Positions 16,513 through 26,390 of a DNA stretch of 33,360 nt are shown here, piece by piece. Every line of letters begins with the position of its first letter. Position 1 is the stretch's first letter. Source of the stretch: Chlorobiota bacterium. Its GTDB lineage: Bacteria; Bacteroidota; Bacteroidia; Bacteroidales; F082. The stretch lies in the NCBI GenBank assembly GCA_013151505.1, contig JAADID010000081.1, positions 1 through 33,360 on the forward strand, written 5' to 3'. Under the pieces are notes generated by a model that worked only from the letters and a program-made list of their open reading frames with translations, made no database searches and was not told where the DNA came from. The position numbers and the translations under genes were made by a program.

Positions 16513-18072
16513 ATGAAAAAATACGATAAACTAACTAAAAACGCAGCCGGACGCATGGTCCCCGCCATTATAAACGGAGAAGAACATATTCCCTTTCAGG
16601 GAGTAGGAAAATACAAGCCCGAAGGCAGGAAATATGCACCCAGAATAGCAAGTTGTACCGACTATCCCGATGACGGTAACAAAACGGTCGGAAGTTTGAA
16701 AGAAGCGCTGATCAAAGCGGGATTAAAAGACGGGATGACCATCTCAACACATCACCACTTCCGCAACGGCGACCTCATAGCCAATCAGATATTTGATATT
16801 GCCCACGAGTTGGGTATTAAAAATCTTCGCTGGTTTCCTTCGGCATCATTTCCCTGCCACGAACACCTGATCCCTTACCTTGAAGACGGGACCATCAACC
16901 GCATTGAAGGAAGTATGAACGGACCATTGGGAAAATTTGCCTCGGAAGGAAAAATGAAAGGAGTGGGTGTCCTGCGTTCACACGGTGGCCGCTACCAGGC
17001 CGTTCAGGACGGGGAAGTGGTGATTGACATCGCAGTGATCGCCGCCCCCACGGCAGACCCATTCGGCAATGCCAACGGTGTTTACGGAGATGCCGCCTGC
17101 GGACTACTGGGGTTTGCCCTTGCCGACTCACAATACGCTGAGAAAGTGATCGTTGTTACAGACAACCTGGTGCCGTTTCCTGCAATACCCTGGCAGATTC
17201 ACGGGAATTATGTGGATTACGTTGTGAAAGTGGACAAAGTGGGCATCCCGGAAAAGATCATTTCGGGCACGACCAAAATAACCAAAAGTCCCGACCGCTT
17301 GCTGATCGCCGAAATGACTGCAAAATTCTGCGAAGAAGCCGGCCTGATCTATGACGGATTTTCTTACCAGGCAGGAGCAGGCGGAACAGCACTGTCTATC
17401 GGGAACTACTTTGGTGACATTTTACGGAAAAATGGCTGGAAAGCCCGGTTCATTCGTGCAGGAAGCAACAAATATGCTGTCGAAATGCTGGAAGAAGGGT
17501 TGGTGGATTACATCCTCGATGGACAGACTTTCGACCTGGAAGGGGTGCGTTCCATGCGTGAAAATCCGAACCACGTGAACACTTCGCCTTTTACTTCTTA
17601 TAATTATCATGGCAAAGGGAATTTTGCTTCAATGGTGGACATTGTGGTTCTGGGAGCCACCGAAGTGGATGTGCATTTCAATGCCAATGTGGTTACCCAT
17701 TCCGACGGATATCTGCTTCATGGTATCGGCGGCTGGCAGAATTGCCTGTTCTCGAAATGCACGATTCTTCCCATTCCCCTGTTCAGGGACCGGATACCTG
17801 TTATCCGTGATGAGGTGACGACCCTTTGCGGGCCCGGAGAACTGATTGATGTCATTGTGACCGAAAGAGGGATCGCCATCAATCCTTTGAGAAAAGACCT
17901 GATCGAAAAAACAAAAAATTCAGGATTACCAATCAAGACCATCGAGCAGTTGAAAGAAGAAGCAGAGGCCATTTGCGGTGTTCCCGAAAAGCCGAAATTG
18001 TCAGACGAGATCATTGCCGTTATCAAATGGGTGGACGGAACGGTGATTGACGCGGTGAGGAAGGTGGAATAA
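16513..18072 (+). CDS. citF: Citrate lyase alpha subunit
   Basis: NAAGRMVPAIINGEEHIPFQGVGKYKPEG...ISTHHHFRNGDLIANQIFDIAHELGIKNLRWFPSASFPCHEHLI...SHGGRYQAVQDGEVVIDIAVIAAPTADPFGNANGVYG. Confidence 0.95.
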   Translation: MKKYDKLTKNAAGRMVPAIINGEEHIPFQGVGKYKPEGRKYAPRIASCTDYPDDGNKTVGSLKEALIKAGLKDGMTISTHHHFRNGDLIANQIFDIAHELGIKNLRWFPSASFPCHEHLIPYLEDGTINRIEGSMNGPLGKFASEGKMKGVGVLRSHGGRYQAVQDGEVVIDIAVIAAPTADPFGNANGVYGDAACGLLGFALADSQYAEKVIVVTDNLVPFPAIPWQIHGNYVDYVVKVDKVGIPEKIISGTTKITKSPDRLLIAEMTAKFCEEAGLIYDGFSYQAGAGGTALSIGNYFGDILRKNGWKARFIRAGSNKYAVEMLEEGLVDYILDGQTFDLEGVRSMRENPNHVNTSPFTSYNYHGKGNFASMVDIVVLGATEVDVHFNANVVTHSDGYLLHGIGGWQNCLFSKCTILPIPLFRDRIPVIRDEVTTLCGPGELIDVIVTERGIAINPLRKDLIEKTKNSGLPIKTIEQLKEEAEAICGVPEKPKLSDEIIAVIKWVDGTVIDAVRKVE

Positions 18073-18189
18073 CAAAGAAAACGAGTGTCATTTCGGATGC
18101 GACGAAGGAGCATGAGAAATCCCCTGAATATTTCTGTCTTTTTGAGTAAAAAGACCCTGAAATAAGGGCCCGCATCATGACATGACATA

Positions 18190-18396
18190 TTAATGGCTAA
18201 AGCCGGTTTGATTTTCTTTTTTAATCACGGCGCTGAAGCACCGTGCAAAACGCAATGGCGGGATATTTTACTTCGACTTTTAAGCTTTTCTGGTTCACGC
18301 ATACAAGAGCAAAAAGATTTTTATCAATAGAAATTTTGCCCTGCCCTTCAGGGCAGGGATTTATAGTTTCAAATTCAATCTGGCTTTAGCCGTCAA
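18190..18396. repeat. Copy 2 of the dispersed multi-hairpin element (see 2045-2189)
   Basis: TTAATGGCTAAAGCC (18190-18204) with GGCTTTAGCCGTCAA (18382-18396); shared core ATCACGGCGCTgAAGCACCGTGCAAAAC; extra hairpin CCCTGCCCT-TC-AGGGCAGGG (18339-18358). Similarity continues left of the IR (CCCGCATcAtGACATGACAtATTAATGG). Confidence 0.75.
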
Positions 18397-18438
18397 TAAA
18401 GACATAAACTGTTATGTTAAAGCGTATTAAATATATAT

Positions 18439-18558
18439 GTCATCAGTAGGGATGCGGAGTGCAGCAGAACGACGAGAAATCCCCCGGGTATGCACCCACG
18501 TTCCCTGGGGATTACTCACCACAACCGCACTACCCCGCGCACCAGGGTTCGGAATGAC
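18439..18558. repeat. Intergenic repeat of the 'GTCAT...GAGAAATCCCC...GGAATGAC' type
   Basis: GTCATCAGTAGGGATGCGGAGTGCAGCAGAACGACGAGAAATCCCC...GGGGATTACTC...GGAATGAC; a partial relative GTCATTTCGGATGCGACGAAGGAGCATGAGAAATCCCC lies at 18087-18124. Confidence 0.6.
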
Positions 18559-18661
18559 AGGGTGATGACGTGAGGGACTTCTCCTCTTTCTCCAAAGGCG
18601 AGATCGTCGAAATGGCAGGGAATTTCAAATGACAGGTTTCTCTTTGGCTCTTGGCTCTCAT

Positions 18662-19600
18662 TTACATATAAATCCAATGCCACACCACACCGTCTTTGCT
18701 GTTGTATTCCAGAGTAGGGAAAGGAAGTTTTACGAAACTCAGTGCTTTAAAAACAAAACGTAAAAACCCGGAGCCGGTTTTTATCCGGACCCAGTCAATA
18801 TCCATCGAAACATAGTATTGCCTGACCCTGTCAAAATGAGGAATGGGGTTACCATCCTGATCATATTCAGGATTTTTCACCGGGTGAAGCATGCCGTCGG
18901 CACCATATCCCACCGCCACATTGATCCAGGAAGGAAAACGGGTATCTTTTTTAATAAAGGAACGGATATTCATGGAGACCCAGTAGGTGTGACCATTGTA
19001 ATCTTTCAGCATACGTTGCAATGTGGTTTTTCCTAGTTGGTCAGGATTGTATTGTGCATAATCTGTTGGGTGATAAGAAAATTTAAGACGGAAACGCTGA
19101 TCACGCCAGAGAAGGTTTTGCGTTACGGAAAGTCCCGAACCAACCGCATTGGCAAGTAAATCCGTTGCCGAGGCACCATAAGAAGCCGAGAAGCCATCCA
19201 TGATTTCGATTACCGTCATGGCGCCAAAACCCATGAGTCCTCCATACCATGATGCTTTTTTATTGTTAACACCCGACCAGCGTAACATCCAGTAGCCATA
19301 ATTGCTGATGGTATAAGCGGTCGTAGCATGGCCGACTTTGTCCACTTGCAGCCAGTAACGGCTGTCGTCAATAAAATGAAAAGAAGTCATCGGATTGTCT
19401 TTATACCAGCCGTAATACAATATTGCAAGCGAAGTGACATAAACAGCTGAGCCTGTATAAATCACAGTATTCAGCCGCTTACGGTTTATTGAATCTTTAT
19501 CTTCTACTTTTACCTGCCCCATAATTCCCTGTGCCAGGAAAATAAAAACCAGCAACCAAAGTGTTTTAGCAGTTAACCGCTGACTGTAAAACTTCCTCAT
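18662..19600 (-). CDS. DUF2279 family protein (YfiM-like)
   Basis: DKVGHATTAYTISNYGYWMLRWSGVNNKKASWYGGLMGFGAMTVIEIMDGFSASYGASATDLLANAVGS; signal peptide at N-terminus. Confidence 0.75.
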   Translation of the reverse strand: MRKFYSQRLTAKTLWLLVFIFLAQGIMGQVKVEDKDSINRKRLNTVIYTGSAVYVTSLAILYYGWYKDNPMTSFHFIDDSRYWLQVDKVGHATTAYTISNYGYWMLRWSGVNNKKASWYGGLMGFGAMTVIEIMDGFSASYGASATDLLANAVGSGLSVTQNLLWRDQRFRLKFSYHPTDYAQYNPDQLGKTTLQRMLKDYNGHTYWVSMNIRSFIKKDTRFPSWINVAVGYGADGMLHPVKNPEYDQDGNPIPHFDRVRQYYVSMDIDWVRIKTGSGFLRFVFKALSFVKLPFPTLEYNSKDGVVWHWIYM

Positions 19601-20973
19601 TTGAACTGCGTTATAATGTTAAAGATAATTTTTGTTTTTTCATCCAGCAGTTTTTTTGTCCTGGCTTCGGCCAGAAATCGCAGGTAGGGTTCGGTGTTTG
19701 AAGGCCGGATGTTGAACCACCAGTCAGCAAACTCAAGGCGGTAACCGTCAAAATCGTAAAACTTTACCGGCAGCTCATTCTGAAGAAACCAGTCTTTCAC
19801 TGCATTCATTGCCACCTGTTTATTTTCAATCTTGAAATTCACCTCGCCGGTATTGAAATATGAAGAGATTCGCGAAATCATTTCTGAAAAGGTAATGCCC
19901 TCGTCACGGAACCTGTTCACAATTTTCAGCACCAATAGTGCAGCCACCAATCCGCTGTCGGAATAATAAAAATCCCTGAAATAATAATGTCCCGCCAATT
20001 CACCACCATAAATGCCATTTACCTCTTTCAGTTTGGTGGCGCCATACGCCCTGCCAACCCGCCAGGTAATCATCTCCACATCAAACTGCTGCAGATATTC
20101 ACCGACAGCTTTCGAGGTTCGGATATCCTGAACAACTTTTCTGCCCTCTACCTGCTCCTTTCCATTAAAAAAATGATGGCCAAGCAAAGCGATGATCAGG
20201 TCAGGGGAAACAAAGTTCCCTTTTTCATCAATAAACATCACCCGGTCGGCATCCCCGTCGAAAATAAGCCCGATATCCGATTTCCGGGATTTAACTGCAT
20301 CAACGATCTGTTTGCGGTTTTCCGGCTCAAGGGGATTGGGTTCGTGTGCCGGAAAATTCCCGTCGGGAGAACAATTCATATAATCGATCCCGTCGCCCAA
20401 AAGTTCTTTAATAAATAAAGAAGCCATTCCGTCAGAACAATCCACTGTGATTTTCAGGCCGGAAAAATCATCTGTATATTGCCGGAGAAAAGAAAGATAC
20501 GAACTCTTCAGGCCGATCTTTTCAATCTTACCTTTTACAAGATGTGGGATAACCGGTTCGCTCTTTTCGATCAGCGATTCTACCTCTTTCAGCCCGTTGT
20601 CATATCCAATGGGCTTAACATCTTTTCCGGAAACCTTTAAACCATTGTGGTCTTTCGGATTGTGCGAAGCCGTGATCATTACGGAAGCATCAAATCCGAG
20701 TTTTCCGGTTCCCCAGTAAACCATCGGCGTTGTTGACAACCCCGCATCGGCTACATCTGCACCGGCGTCTGTGATGCCGTTTGTGAGTGCTTCAAACATA
20801 TCACCGGAAGAAAGCCGGGCATCTCTGCCCACAAGAATTTTATCTGCTTTTAAAATTTGCGGAAGAAAAAAACCAATCCTGTAAACAATCTCCGGGGTCA
20901 GTTCTTCTCCCCATTTGCCGCGTATGTCATAAGCTTTGAATGCCTTTAAATTGGTGAGATTTTTCATTGGCAA
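19597..20973 (-). CDS. Phosphomannomutase/phosphoglucomutase
   Basis: FKAYDIRGKWGEELTPEIVYRIG...VMITASHNPKDHNGLKV...LIFDGDADRVMFIDEKG...GGELAGHYYFRDFYYSDSGLVAAL...RPSNTEPYLRFLAEA. Confidence 0.93.
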   Translation of the reverse strand: MPMKNLTNLKAFKAYDIRGKWGEELTPEIVYRIGFFLPQILKADKILVGRDARLSSGDMFEALTNGITDAGADVADAGLSTTPMVYWGTGKLGFDASVMITASHNPKDHNGLKVSGKDVKPIGYDNGLKEVESLIEKSEPVIPHLVKGKIEKIGLKSSYLSFLRQYTDDFSGLKITVDCSDGMASLFIKELLGDGIDYMNCSPDGNFPAHEPNPLEPENRKQIVDAVKSRKSDIGLIFDGDADRVMFIDEKGNFVSPDLIIALLGHHFFNGKEQVEGRKVVQDIRTSKAVGEYLQQFDVEMITWRVGRAYGATKLKEVNGIYGGELAGHYYFRDFYYSDSGLVAALLVLKIVNRFRDEGITFSEMISRISSYFNTGEVNFKIENKQVAMNAVKDWFLQNELPVKFYDFDGYRLEFADWWFNIRPSNTEPYLRFLAEARTKKLLDEKTKIIFNIITQFK

Positions 20974-21118
20974 GCTTTTAGTTCACTACAATTTCTAATT
21001 GACCTAAACAAATTCGAAACACAAATTTCTAAACCGGTAAACTTCATTCTTGTTGACATTTGAGTTTTAGTCATTAGTACTTATTTAGCAATCAGGCATT
21101 AGAGCAATTAGGTCAATT

Positions 21119-22204
21119 TTACTTATAAATCCTCATCTTATTCAGTGCCTCCTGATACTTTTTGGCATTTTTCCTGTGCTGGGCATTTGTTTTTGCAAAA
21201 ACATGATATCCCGACAGGTCATCTTTGGCACAGAAGAAAAAATACTTGTTACGATCATAATCCAACACAGCATCAATCGAAGAAATGGAAGGAATGCAGA
21301 TAGGCCCCGGCGGCAGACCCAGATGCTTATATGTATTGTAAGGTGAATCAACTTCCTTGTGAACATTGAGTACCCTGCGGATATTATAATCACCAATGGC
21401 ATAGACCACAGTGGGATCGGCCTGCAAGCGCCATTCATATTTCAACCGATTGAGATAAACCCCGGCAATCATGGGCTTTTCATCATTCTTATTTGTTTCC
21501 TTCTCGACAATTGAAGCCAGTGTTACGACCTCTACGGGTGTCATGCCTAATTCCCTGGCTTTGGCTTTACGTTCCTCGTTCCAGAATTTATCATGCTCTT
21601 CCAGCATGCGGTCTATAAATCCCTTTGCATCGGTATTCCAGTAAAACTCATAGGTGTTGGGGATAAAAGCCGCCGGAATGGTTTCTTTCGTATATCCGAT
21701 TTGCTTCAAATATACCGTATCGGTCAGTAAGCCGGCAATATCAGCCGAATCCGCTTCGATCTGTTTTCCGACAATGCCGGCCAGTTGAAAAACATCCCTG
21801 ACATTGTTGAATGTCACCTTTACGGGAACCTGCTTTCCGGACCGCAACATGTTGATCAGGTCGTTGTTGTTCATACCGTCTTTAACGATGTACCGCCCGG
21901 GCAAAACCCTTTTCGGGTATTTCTTCTTTTCTGCCAGCCATTCAAAATGCCTGCGGTGAACGATCAGACCGTTCTTGTATAAAATAAGTTTTACGTCTTC
22001 AAAATCCGAATTCGTGGGAATATAAACCGACACTTCTTTTCCTTCCGGCGTCCATACGTTGGGTTTATAAACTACCTGATACAAATAATAACCGGCTCCC
22101 GCTGCCGCAAGGATCAACAAAAAGAAAAACCAGAAAAGAAATTTCCTGAAACGGTTTTTTTTCTTTTTTCGCGGCCGGCTGTATTTCGAATGATAATACT
22201 CCAT
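21119..22204 (-). CDS. mltG: Endolytic transglycosylase MltG
   Basis: LASIVEKETNKNDEKPMIAGVYLNRLKYEWRLQADPTVVYAIGD...SPYNTYKHLGLPPGPICIPSISSIDAVLDYDRNKYFFFCA. Confidence 0.95.
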   Translation of the reverse strand: MEYYHSKYSRPRKKKKNRFRKFLFWFFFLLILAAAGAGYYLYQVVYKPNVWTPEGKEVSVYIPTNSDFEDVKLILYKNGLIVHRRHFEWLAEKKKYPKRVLPGRYIVKDGMNNNDLINMLRSGKQVPVKVTFNNVRDVFQLAGIVGKQIEADSADIAGLLTDTVYLKQIGYTKETIPAAFIPNTYEFYWNTDAKGFIDRMLEEHDKFWNEERKAKARELGMTPVEVVTLASIVEKETNKNDEKPMIAGVYLNRLKYEWRLQADPTVVYAIGDYNIRRVLNVHKEVDSPYNTYKHLGLPPGPICIPSISSIDAVLDYDRNKYFFFCAKDDLSGYHVFAKTNAQHRKNAKKYQEALNKMRIYK

Positions 22205-22215
22205 ATATAGCTGGT

Positions 22216-22740
22216 TTATTTACGATTGATTAATTGAAGCAGATATTCATTTATCCATTGATCTCCCCTCCTGTTCCACTCCATTTTTTTTCCACATATT
22301 TCAAAGCCCGTTTTCTGAAACAACTTTAAACTTAAAATATTGTCTTCTTCGATGTTGCAGTATAACTGATGCAATCCCAAATGATCAAACGCATATTCAA
22401 TAAGAACTTCCAGGGCTTTGGTTGCCACACCTTTGTTCCTGAATTGCTCCATCACCATTATACCCACTCCTGCCCTTTGATGTTGCGGTTCAAAGTCAAA
22501 AAGATCAACGGTTCCCACCGGCTCGTGAGTTGCATTTTTCATTACAATAATAAAACGGGCCTGTTTGACACTGTAAATATCCTTATCCTGAAGCAGAATA
22601 TACTGCTCAAGATCAAAACGTGAAAAAGGGGTGAGTGTATTACTCAGATGCCACAACCGGCTATCGTTTTCCATTTTATACAGAAAATCCACATCCTCCG
22701 GTTCGGGGGATCTGAGTAATATGTCGTCTTTTTCCAACAT
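22216..22740 (-). CDS. GNAT family N-acetyltransferase
   Basis: LRSPEPEDVDFLYKMENDSRLW...AGVGIMVMEQFRNKGVATKALEVLIEYAFDHLGLHQLYCNIEEDNILSLKLFQKTGFEICG. Confidence 0.9.
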   Translation of the reverse strand: MLEKDDILLRSPEPEDVDFLYKMENDSRLWHLSNTLTPFSRFDLEQYILLQDKDIYSVKQARFIIVMKNATHEPVGTVDLFDFEPQHQRAGVGIMVMEQFRNKGVATKALEVLIEYAFDHLGLHQLYCNIEEDNILSLKLFQKTGFEICGKKMEWNRRGDQWINEYLLQLINRK

Positions 22741-22833
22741 GATTTATTTAATAATGATAAATCAAAGATAATTTTAATTCAATAATTCCAAAACCATCGG
22801 TTTAACACATGGCTATTACTTTTTATTCAATAT

Positions 22834-23622
22834 TCAATTTTGTACATCTCCTTTAAAAACCATCTCTACCGGCCCCCGCAACCAGACATCCGTAAACCGT
22901 CCGTTTTCTTCCCGGAATATTACCGAGAATTCGCCACCTGTAGTATGAACAGGATAATCCTTTTTTCCTGTTTCCAGATAGGCCGCTATGGCCGAAGCCG
23001 TCACACCCGTCCCGCAGGAGAGGGTTTCGCCTTCCACCCCGCGCTCATAAGTCCTGACGAATATCCGGTCTTCGTTCAACTCCACAAAATTCACATTGGT
23101 CCCTTCCGGTGCGAAAATCTCGCTGAAACGCGTTTTCCTGCCCTCTTTTTCTACATCCACTTCCGCCACTTTATCCACAAACTCAACATAGTGCGGCACG
23201 CCGGTATTCAGGAAATAATATCCTTTGTTTTTTTCAACCTGCTCGACGTCATTCATCTTCAGTGAAACGTCAAAACAACAACCTTCTTCCAGCACTTTGT
23301 CAATCACGGCCTCGTGTGTGCCGTCCGTAGCATCGAATATCATTTTCTTTCCGGCAATACCCTGCTGAAAGGCAAAAGCAGCAATACACCGTCCCCCGTT
23401 GCCGCACATACCTGCCGGGTGCCCGTCAGAATTGTAATACAGCATCGAAAAATCATGTTGGCCCGATTCCCTCAACAACATCAATCCGTCGGCTCCTATG
23501 CCAAAATGTCGGTCACATAAAGAAGCTATTCGTTCTGCCGGAAATTTAAAGTTGGTTTTCCTGTCGTCAATAATGATAAAATCATTTCCGTTTCCCTGAT
23601 ACTTATAAAAGCTGATTTTCAT
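22834..23622 (-). CDS. dapF: Diaminopimelate epimerase
   Basis: FYKYQGNGNDFIIID...MCGNGGRCIAAFA...NTGVPHYVEFV...ERGVEGETLSCGTGVTASAIAA. Confidence 0.96.
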   Translation of the reverse strand: MKISFYKYQGNGNDFIIIDDRKTNFKFPAERIASLCDRHFGIGADGLMLLRESGQHDFSMLYYNSDGHPAGMCGNGGRCIAAFAFQQGIAGKKMIFDATDGTHEAVIDKVLEEGCCFDVSLKMNDVEQVEKNKGYYFLNTGVPHYVEFVDKVAEVDVEKEGRKTRFSEIFAPEGTNVNFVELNEDRIFVRTYERGVEGETLSCGTGVTASAIAAYLETGKKDYPVHTTGGEFSVIFREENGRFTDVWLRGPVEMVFKGDVQN

Positions 23623-23752
23623 GTTAAAAAAATCTAAAATTAGCAGTTTTGCGACACAGTGGCACGCTTTTTAAAGTAATGAAAATAACATATTAATGTA
23701 AAATCTGATTTGAATCCAAATGCGGATATCATTAACATCAACTTAACATTTT

Positions 23753-23796
23753 TTAACGGGGGACAGAGAATGTTTGTGATACCCCCTCCGTTTAAC
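23753..23796. repeat. Imperfect inverted repeat upstream of the degP-like gene
   Basis: TTAACGGGGG...CCCCCTCCGTTTAAC. Confidence 0.4.
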
Positions 23797-23851
23797 AGAC
23801 AAAAATAACTTAAAACGAGAATATATTAATAGAACCTAAAAATTTAAAAAA

Positions 23852-25327
23852 ATGAAAACGTTTAGCAAAAGCTTTCTCGGTGCAGTCAGCGGGACGGTAC
23901 TGGTTATTGTCCTGCTGTTCACATTCAATTATTATTCAGCCAGTCACAATGGCCAGGCTACAATTCAAAAAAGTCATACGCAAGCGTTAATTCAGGATAA
24001 CAAAATACCGGTCCAACAAGCCAGTTATGCCATTCCCCCGCAGAGTGTTGACCTGACAGAAGCTGCGCAAAAAACAGTGAATGCGGTAGTCCACATCAAG
24101 ACTGAAATGCGGGTACAGAGCAGTTCTTACGAATATTTCTTCGGCCCTTTCAGGGATTATTTCGGAAACCCCTATCAGAACAATACTTATGTAGCTTTTG
24201 GCTCGGGAGTCATTATTTCTCCTGACGGATATATCGTTACCAACAACCATGTTGTAGATAATGCCGATAAAATTTCGGTTACTTTCAATGATAAAAAAGA
24301 GCTGCCTGCCGAAGTTATCGGAACTGACCCCAGAACCGATCTGGCGTTGATTAAGGTGGATGCCGAAAATCTGCATTATCTCACTTACGGCGATTCGGAC
24401 AAATTAAAGATCGGCGAGTGGGTGCTTGCCGTCGGGAATCCGTTCAACCTGACTTCTACCGTCACGGCAGGGATTGTCAGCGCCAAAGCACGGAATATCA
24501 ATATCCTCGGGGCACAGTCGGCCATTGAGTCTTTCATACAGACCGATGCCGTGGTCAACCGGGGCAACAGCGGAGGCGCACTGGTGAATACAGAGGGCCA
24601 ACTGGTGGGTATCAATGCTGCCATCGCTTCGCACACCGGTGTTTACGAAGGATACTCTTTTGCCATTCCGGTGAATATTGTCAAAAAAGTCGTGGACGAC
24701 CTGATGAAATACGGAGAAACCCAACGGGCTTACATCGGCGTTCAAATCAGTGACATCAATTCGGAGTTTGCCGAAGAAAAGGGCCTCGACGGAACGGAAG
24801 GCGTTTATGTGGCCGGAGTGGTTGACAACAGCGGAGCCGACGAAGCAGGAATTGAGGCAGGCGATGTTATTGTCGCCATTGACGGATCTCCCATCAACAG
24901 TGTTTCGGAACTGATGGGTAACATTGCCCAGCACAGCCCCGGTGACATCATTAAAGTTGCTGTGAACAGGGACGACGAGGTGAAAACATTTGATGTTTTG
25001 CTGAAAAACCAGAACAATACAACAGCGCTGGTCAAACCGGAGGATACATTCTACAATGAACTACTGGGTGCATCAATGCAAAAGGCGCCCAAAGAAGACT
25101 TGGAGAAACTGGGTGTCTCAAACGGAGTAAAGGTCGTAAAAATTAATGACGGGATTTTACTCCGTGGCGGCATCACGAACGGATTTATCATTACCGAAAT
25201 CAATGGTAAAAAGGTACAATCCGAAAACACCCTGAACGATGCCATTGAATCCACAAGAAACAACCTGGTCAGGATAAAAGGTGTTTATCCGAACGGGACG
25301 AGAGTTTCTTTTGAATTTATGCTGTAA
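23852..25327 (+). CDS. degP: Do/HtrA-family periplasmic serine protease with PDZ domains
   Basis: GSGVIISPDGYIVTNNHVVDNADKISV...DPRTDLALIKVDAEN...TDAVVNRGNSGGALVNTEGQLVGINAAIAS; two PDZ regions. Confidence 0.93.
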   Translation: MKTFSKSFLGAVSGTVLVIVLLFTFNYYSASHNGQATIQKSHTQALIQDNKIPVQQASYAIPPQSVDLTEAAQKTVNAVVHIKTEMRVQSSSYEYFFGPFRDYFGNPYQNNTYVAFGSGVIISPDGYIVTNNHVVDNADKISVTFNDKKELPAEVIGTDPRTDLALIKVDAENLHYLTYGDSDKLKIGEWVLAVGNPFNLTSTVTAGIVSAKARNINILGAQSAIESFIQTDAVVNRGNSGGALVNTEGQLVGINAAIASHTGVYEGYSFAIPVNIVKKVVDDLMKYGETQRAYIGVQISDINSEFAEEKGLDGTEGVYVAGVVDNSGADEAGIEAGDVIVAIDGSPINSVSELMGNIAQHSPGDIIKVAVNRDDEVKTFDVLLKNQNNTTALVKPEDTFYNELLGASMQKAPKEDLEKLGVSNGVKVVKINDGILLRGGITNGFIITEINGKKVQSENTLNDAIESTRNNLVRIKGVYPNGTRVSFEFML

Positions 25328-25396
25328 AAATTTGCAATTTGGAATTATTTTAAATAAATTGCACCCTTTTTAGATTAATAATAACCTAAACATATT

Positions 25397-26263
25397 ATGC
25401 GACAACTAAAAATCACTAAATCAATCACTAACCGTAATACCGCGTCCCTTGACAAATACTTGCAGGAGATCGGTAAAGAGGACCTTATCACAGCTGAGGA
25501 AGAAGTGGAACTGGCACGCCGGATCAAAACCGGCGACAGTGAGGCATTGGAAAAACTGACTAAAGCAAATTTGAGGTTTGTTGTCTCGGTGGCCAAACAA
25601 TATCAGAATCAGGGACTCAGCCTGCCCGACCTGATCAACGAAGGCAATGTGGGGCTGATCAAAGCTGCAAAACGTTTCGATGAAACACGCGGCTTTAAAT
25701 TCATCTCTTATGCTGTCTGGTGGATCAGGCAATCTATTTTGCAGGCGCTGGCCGAGCAATCAAGAATTGTCCGGTTGCCGCTAAACCAGGTCGGTTCGCT
25801 GAACAAGATCAAAAAGGTAACTTCCAGGCTTGAACAAAGATATGAACGTCCGCCTTCGCAGGACGAAATTGCCAACGAAATGGAAGTTCCCGGTCACAAG
25901 ATCAACTCAACCATGAAAATAGCCACAAGGTTCGTTTCCATGGACGCGCCGCTGGCAAGCGACGAAGAAACAAAATTTGTGGATGTCTATGTGCCTACCG
26001 ATTCTCCTTCTACCGACGAAGACCTGATGCATGAATCACTGGGGCGTGAAATCCAGCGTTCTTTGTCAACACTGAGTGAAAAAGAACGTGATGTGATCAA
26101 TATGTATTACGGCATAGGGATGAACCATGGCCTGACTCTTGAAGAGATCGGCGCCAAATTTGACCTCACCCGCGAAAGGGTCAGGCAAATTAAAGAAAAG
26201 GCTATCAGGAGGCTGAGACACACCTCCCGTAGCAGGTTGCTTAAAGCATACCTGGGACAGTAG
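25397..26263 (+). CDS. rpoD: Primary RNA polymerase sigma factor (Bacteroidetes short RpoD)
   Basis: [104 protein letters not shown]. Confidence 0.96.
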   Translation: MRQLKITKSITNRNTASLDKYLQEIGKEDLITAEEEVELARRIKTGDSEALEKLTKANLRFVVSVAKQYQNQGLSLPDLINEGNVGLIKAAKRFDETRGFKFISYAVWWIRQSILQALAEQSRIVRLPLNQVGSLNKIKKVTSRLEQRYERPPSQDEIANEMEVPGHKINSTMKIATRFVSMDAPLASDEETKFVDVYVPTDSPSTDEDLMHESLGREIQRSLSTLSEKERDVINMYYGIGMNHGLTLEEIGAKFDLTRERVRQIKEKAIRRLRHTSRSRLLKAYLGQ

Positions 26264-26289
26264 TCTGCAAACGTTTTAAATAAGGAATT

Positions 26290-26326
26290 AAGGCAGTTTT
26301 TTTGTGTGAAAAACTGCCTTTTTTTT
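26290..26326 (+). terminator. Rho-independent terminator after rpoD
   Basis: AAGGCAGTTTTT-ttgtgtg-AAAAACTGCCTT followed by a T-tract. Confidence 0.9.
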
Positions 26327-26390
26327 ATTTTTGCCGAACAGGTATAAATTAATATCTGAAAAACATAATTAAAAACCAACAACCGCGACA

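Noticed and set aside
23753-23796. Inverted repeat upstream of degP as a stress-regulator site
   Set aside because: Imperfect and with no known matching operator; listed only as a low-confidence repeat.
24404-24934. 176-aa minus-strand ORF inside the degP-like gene
   Set aside because: Antisense shadow of conserved protease motifs.
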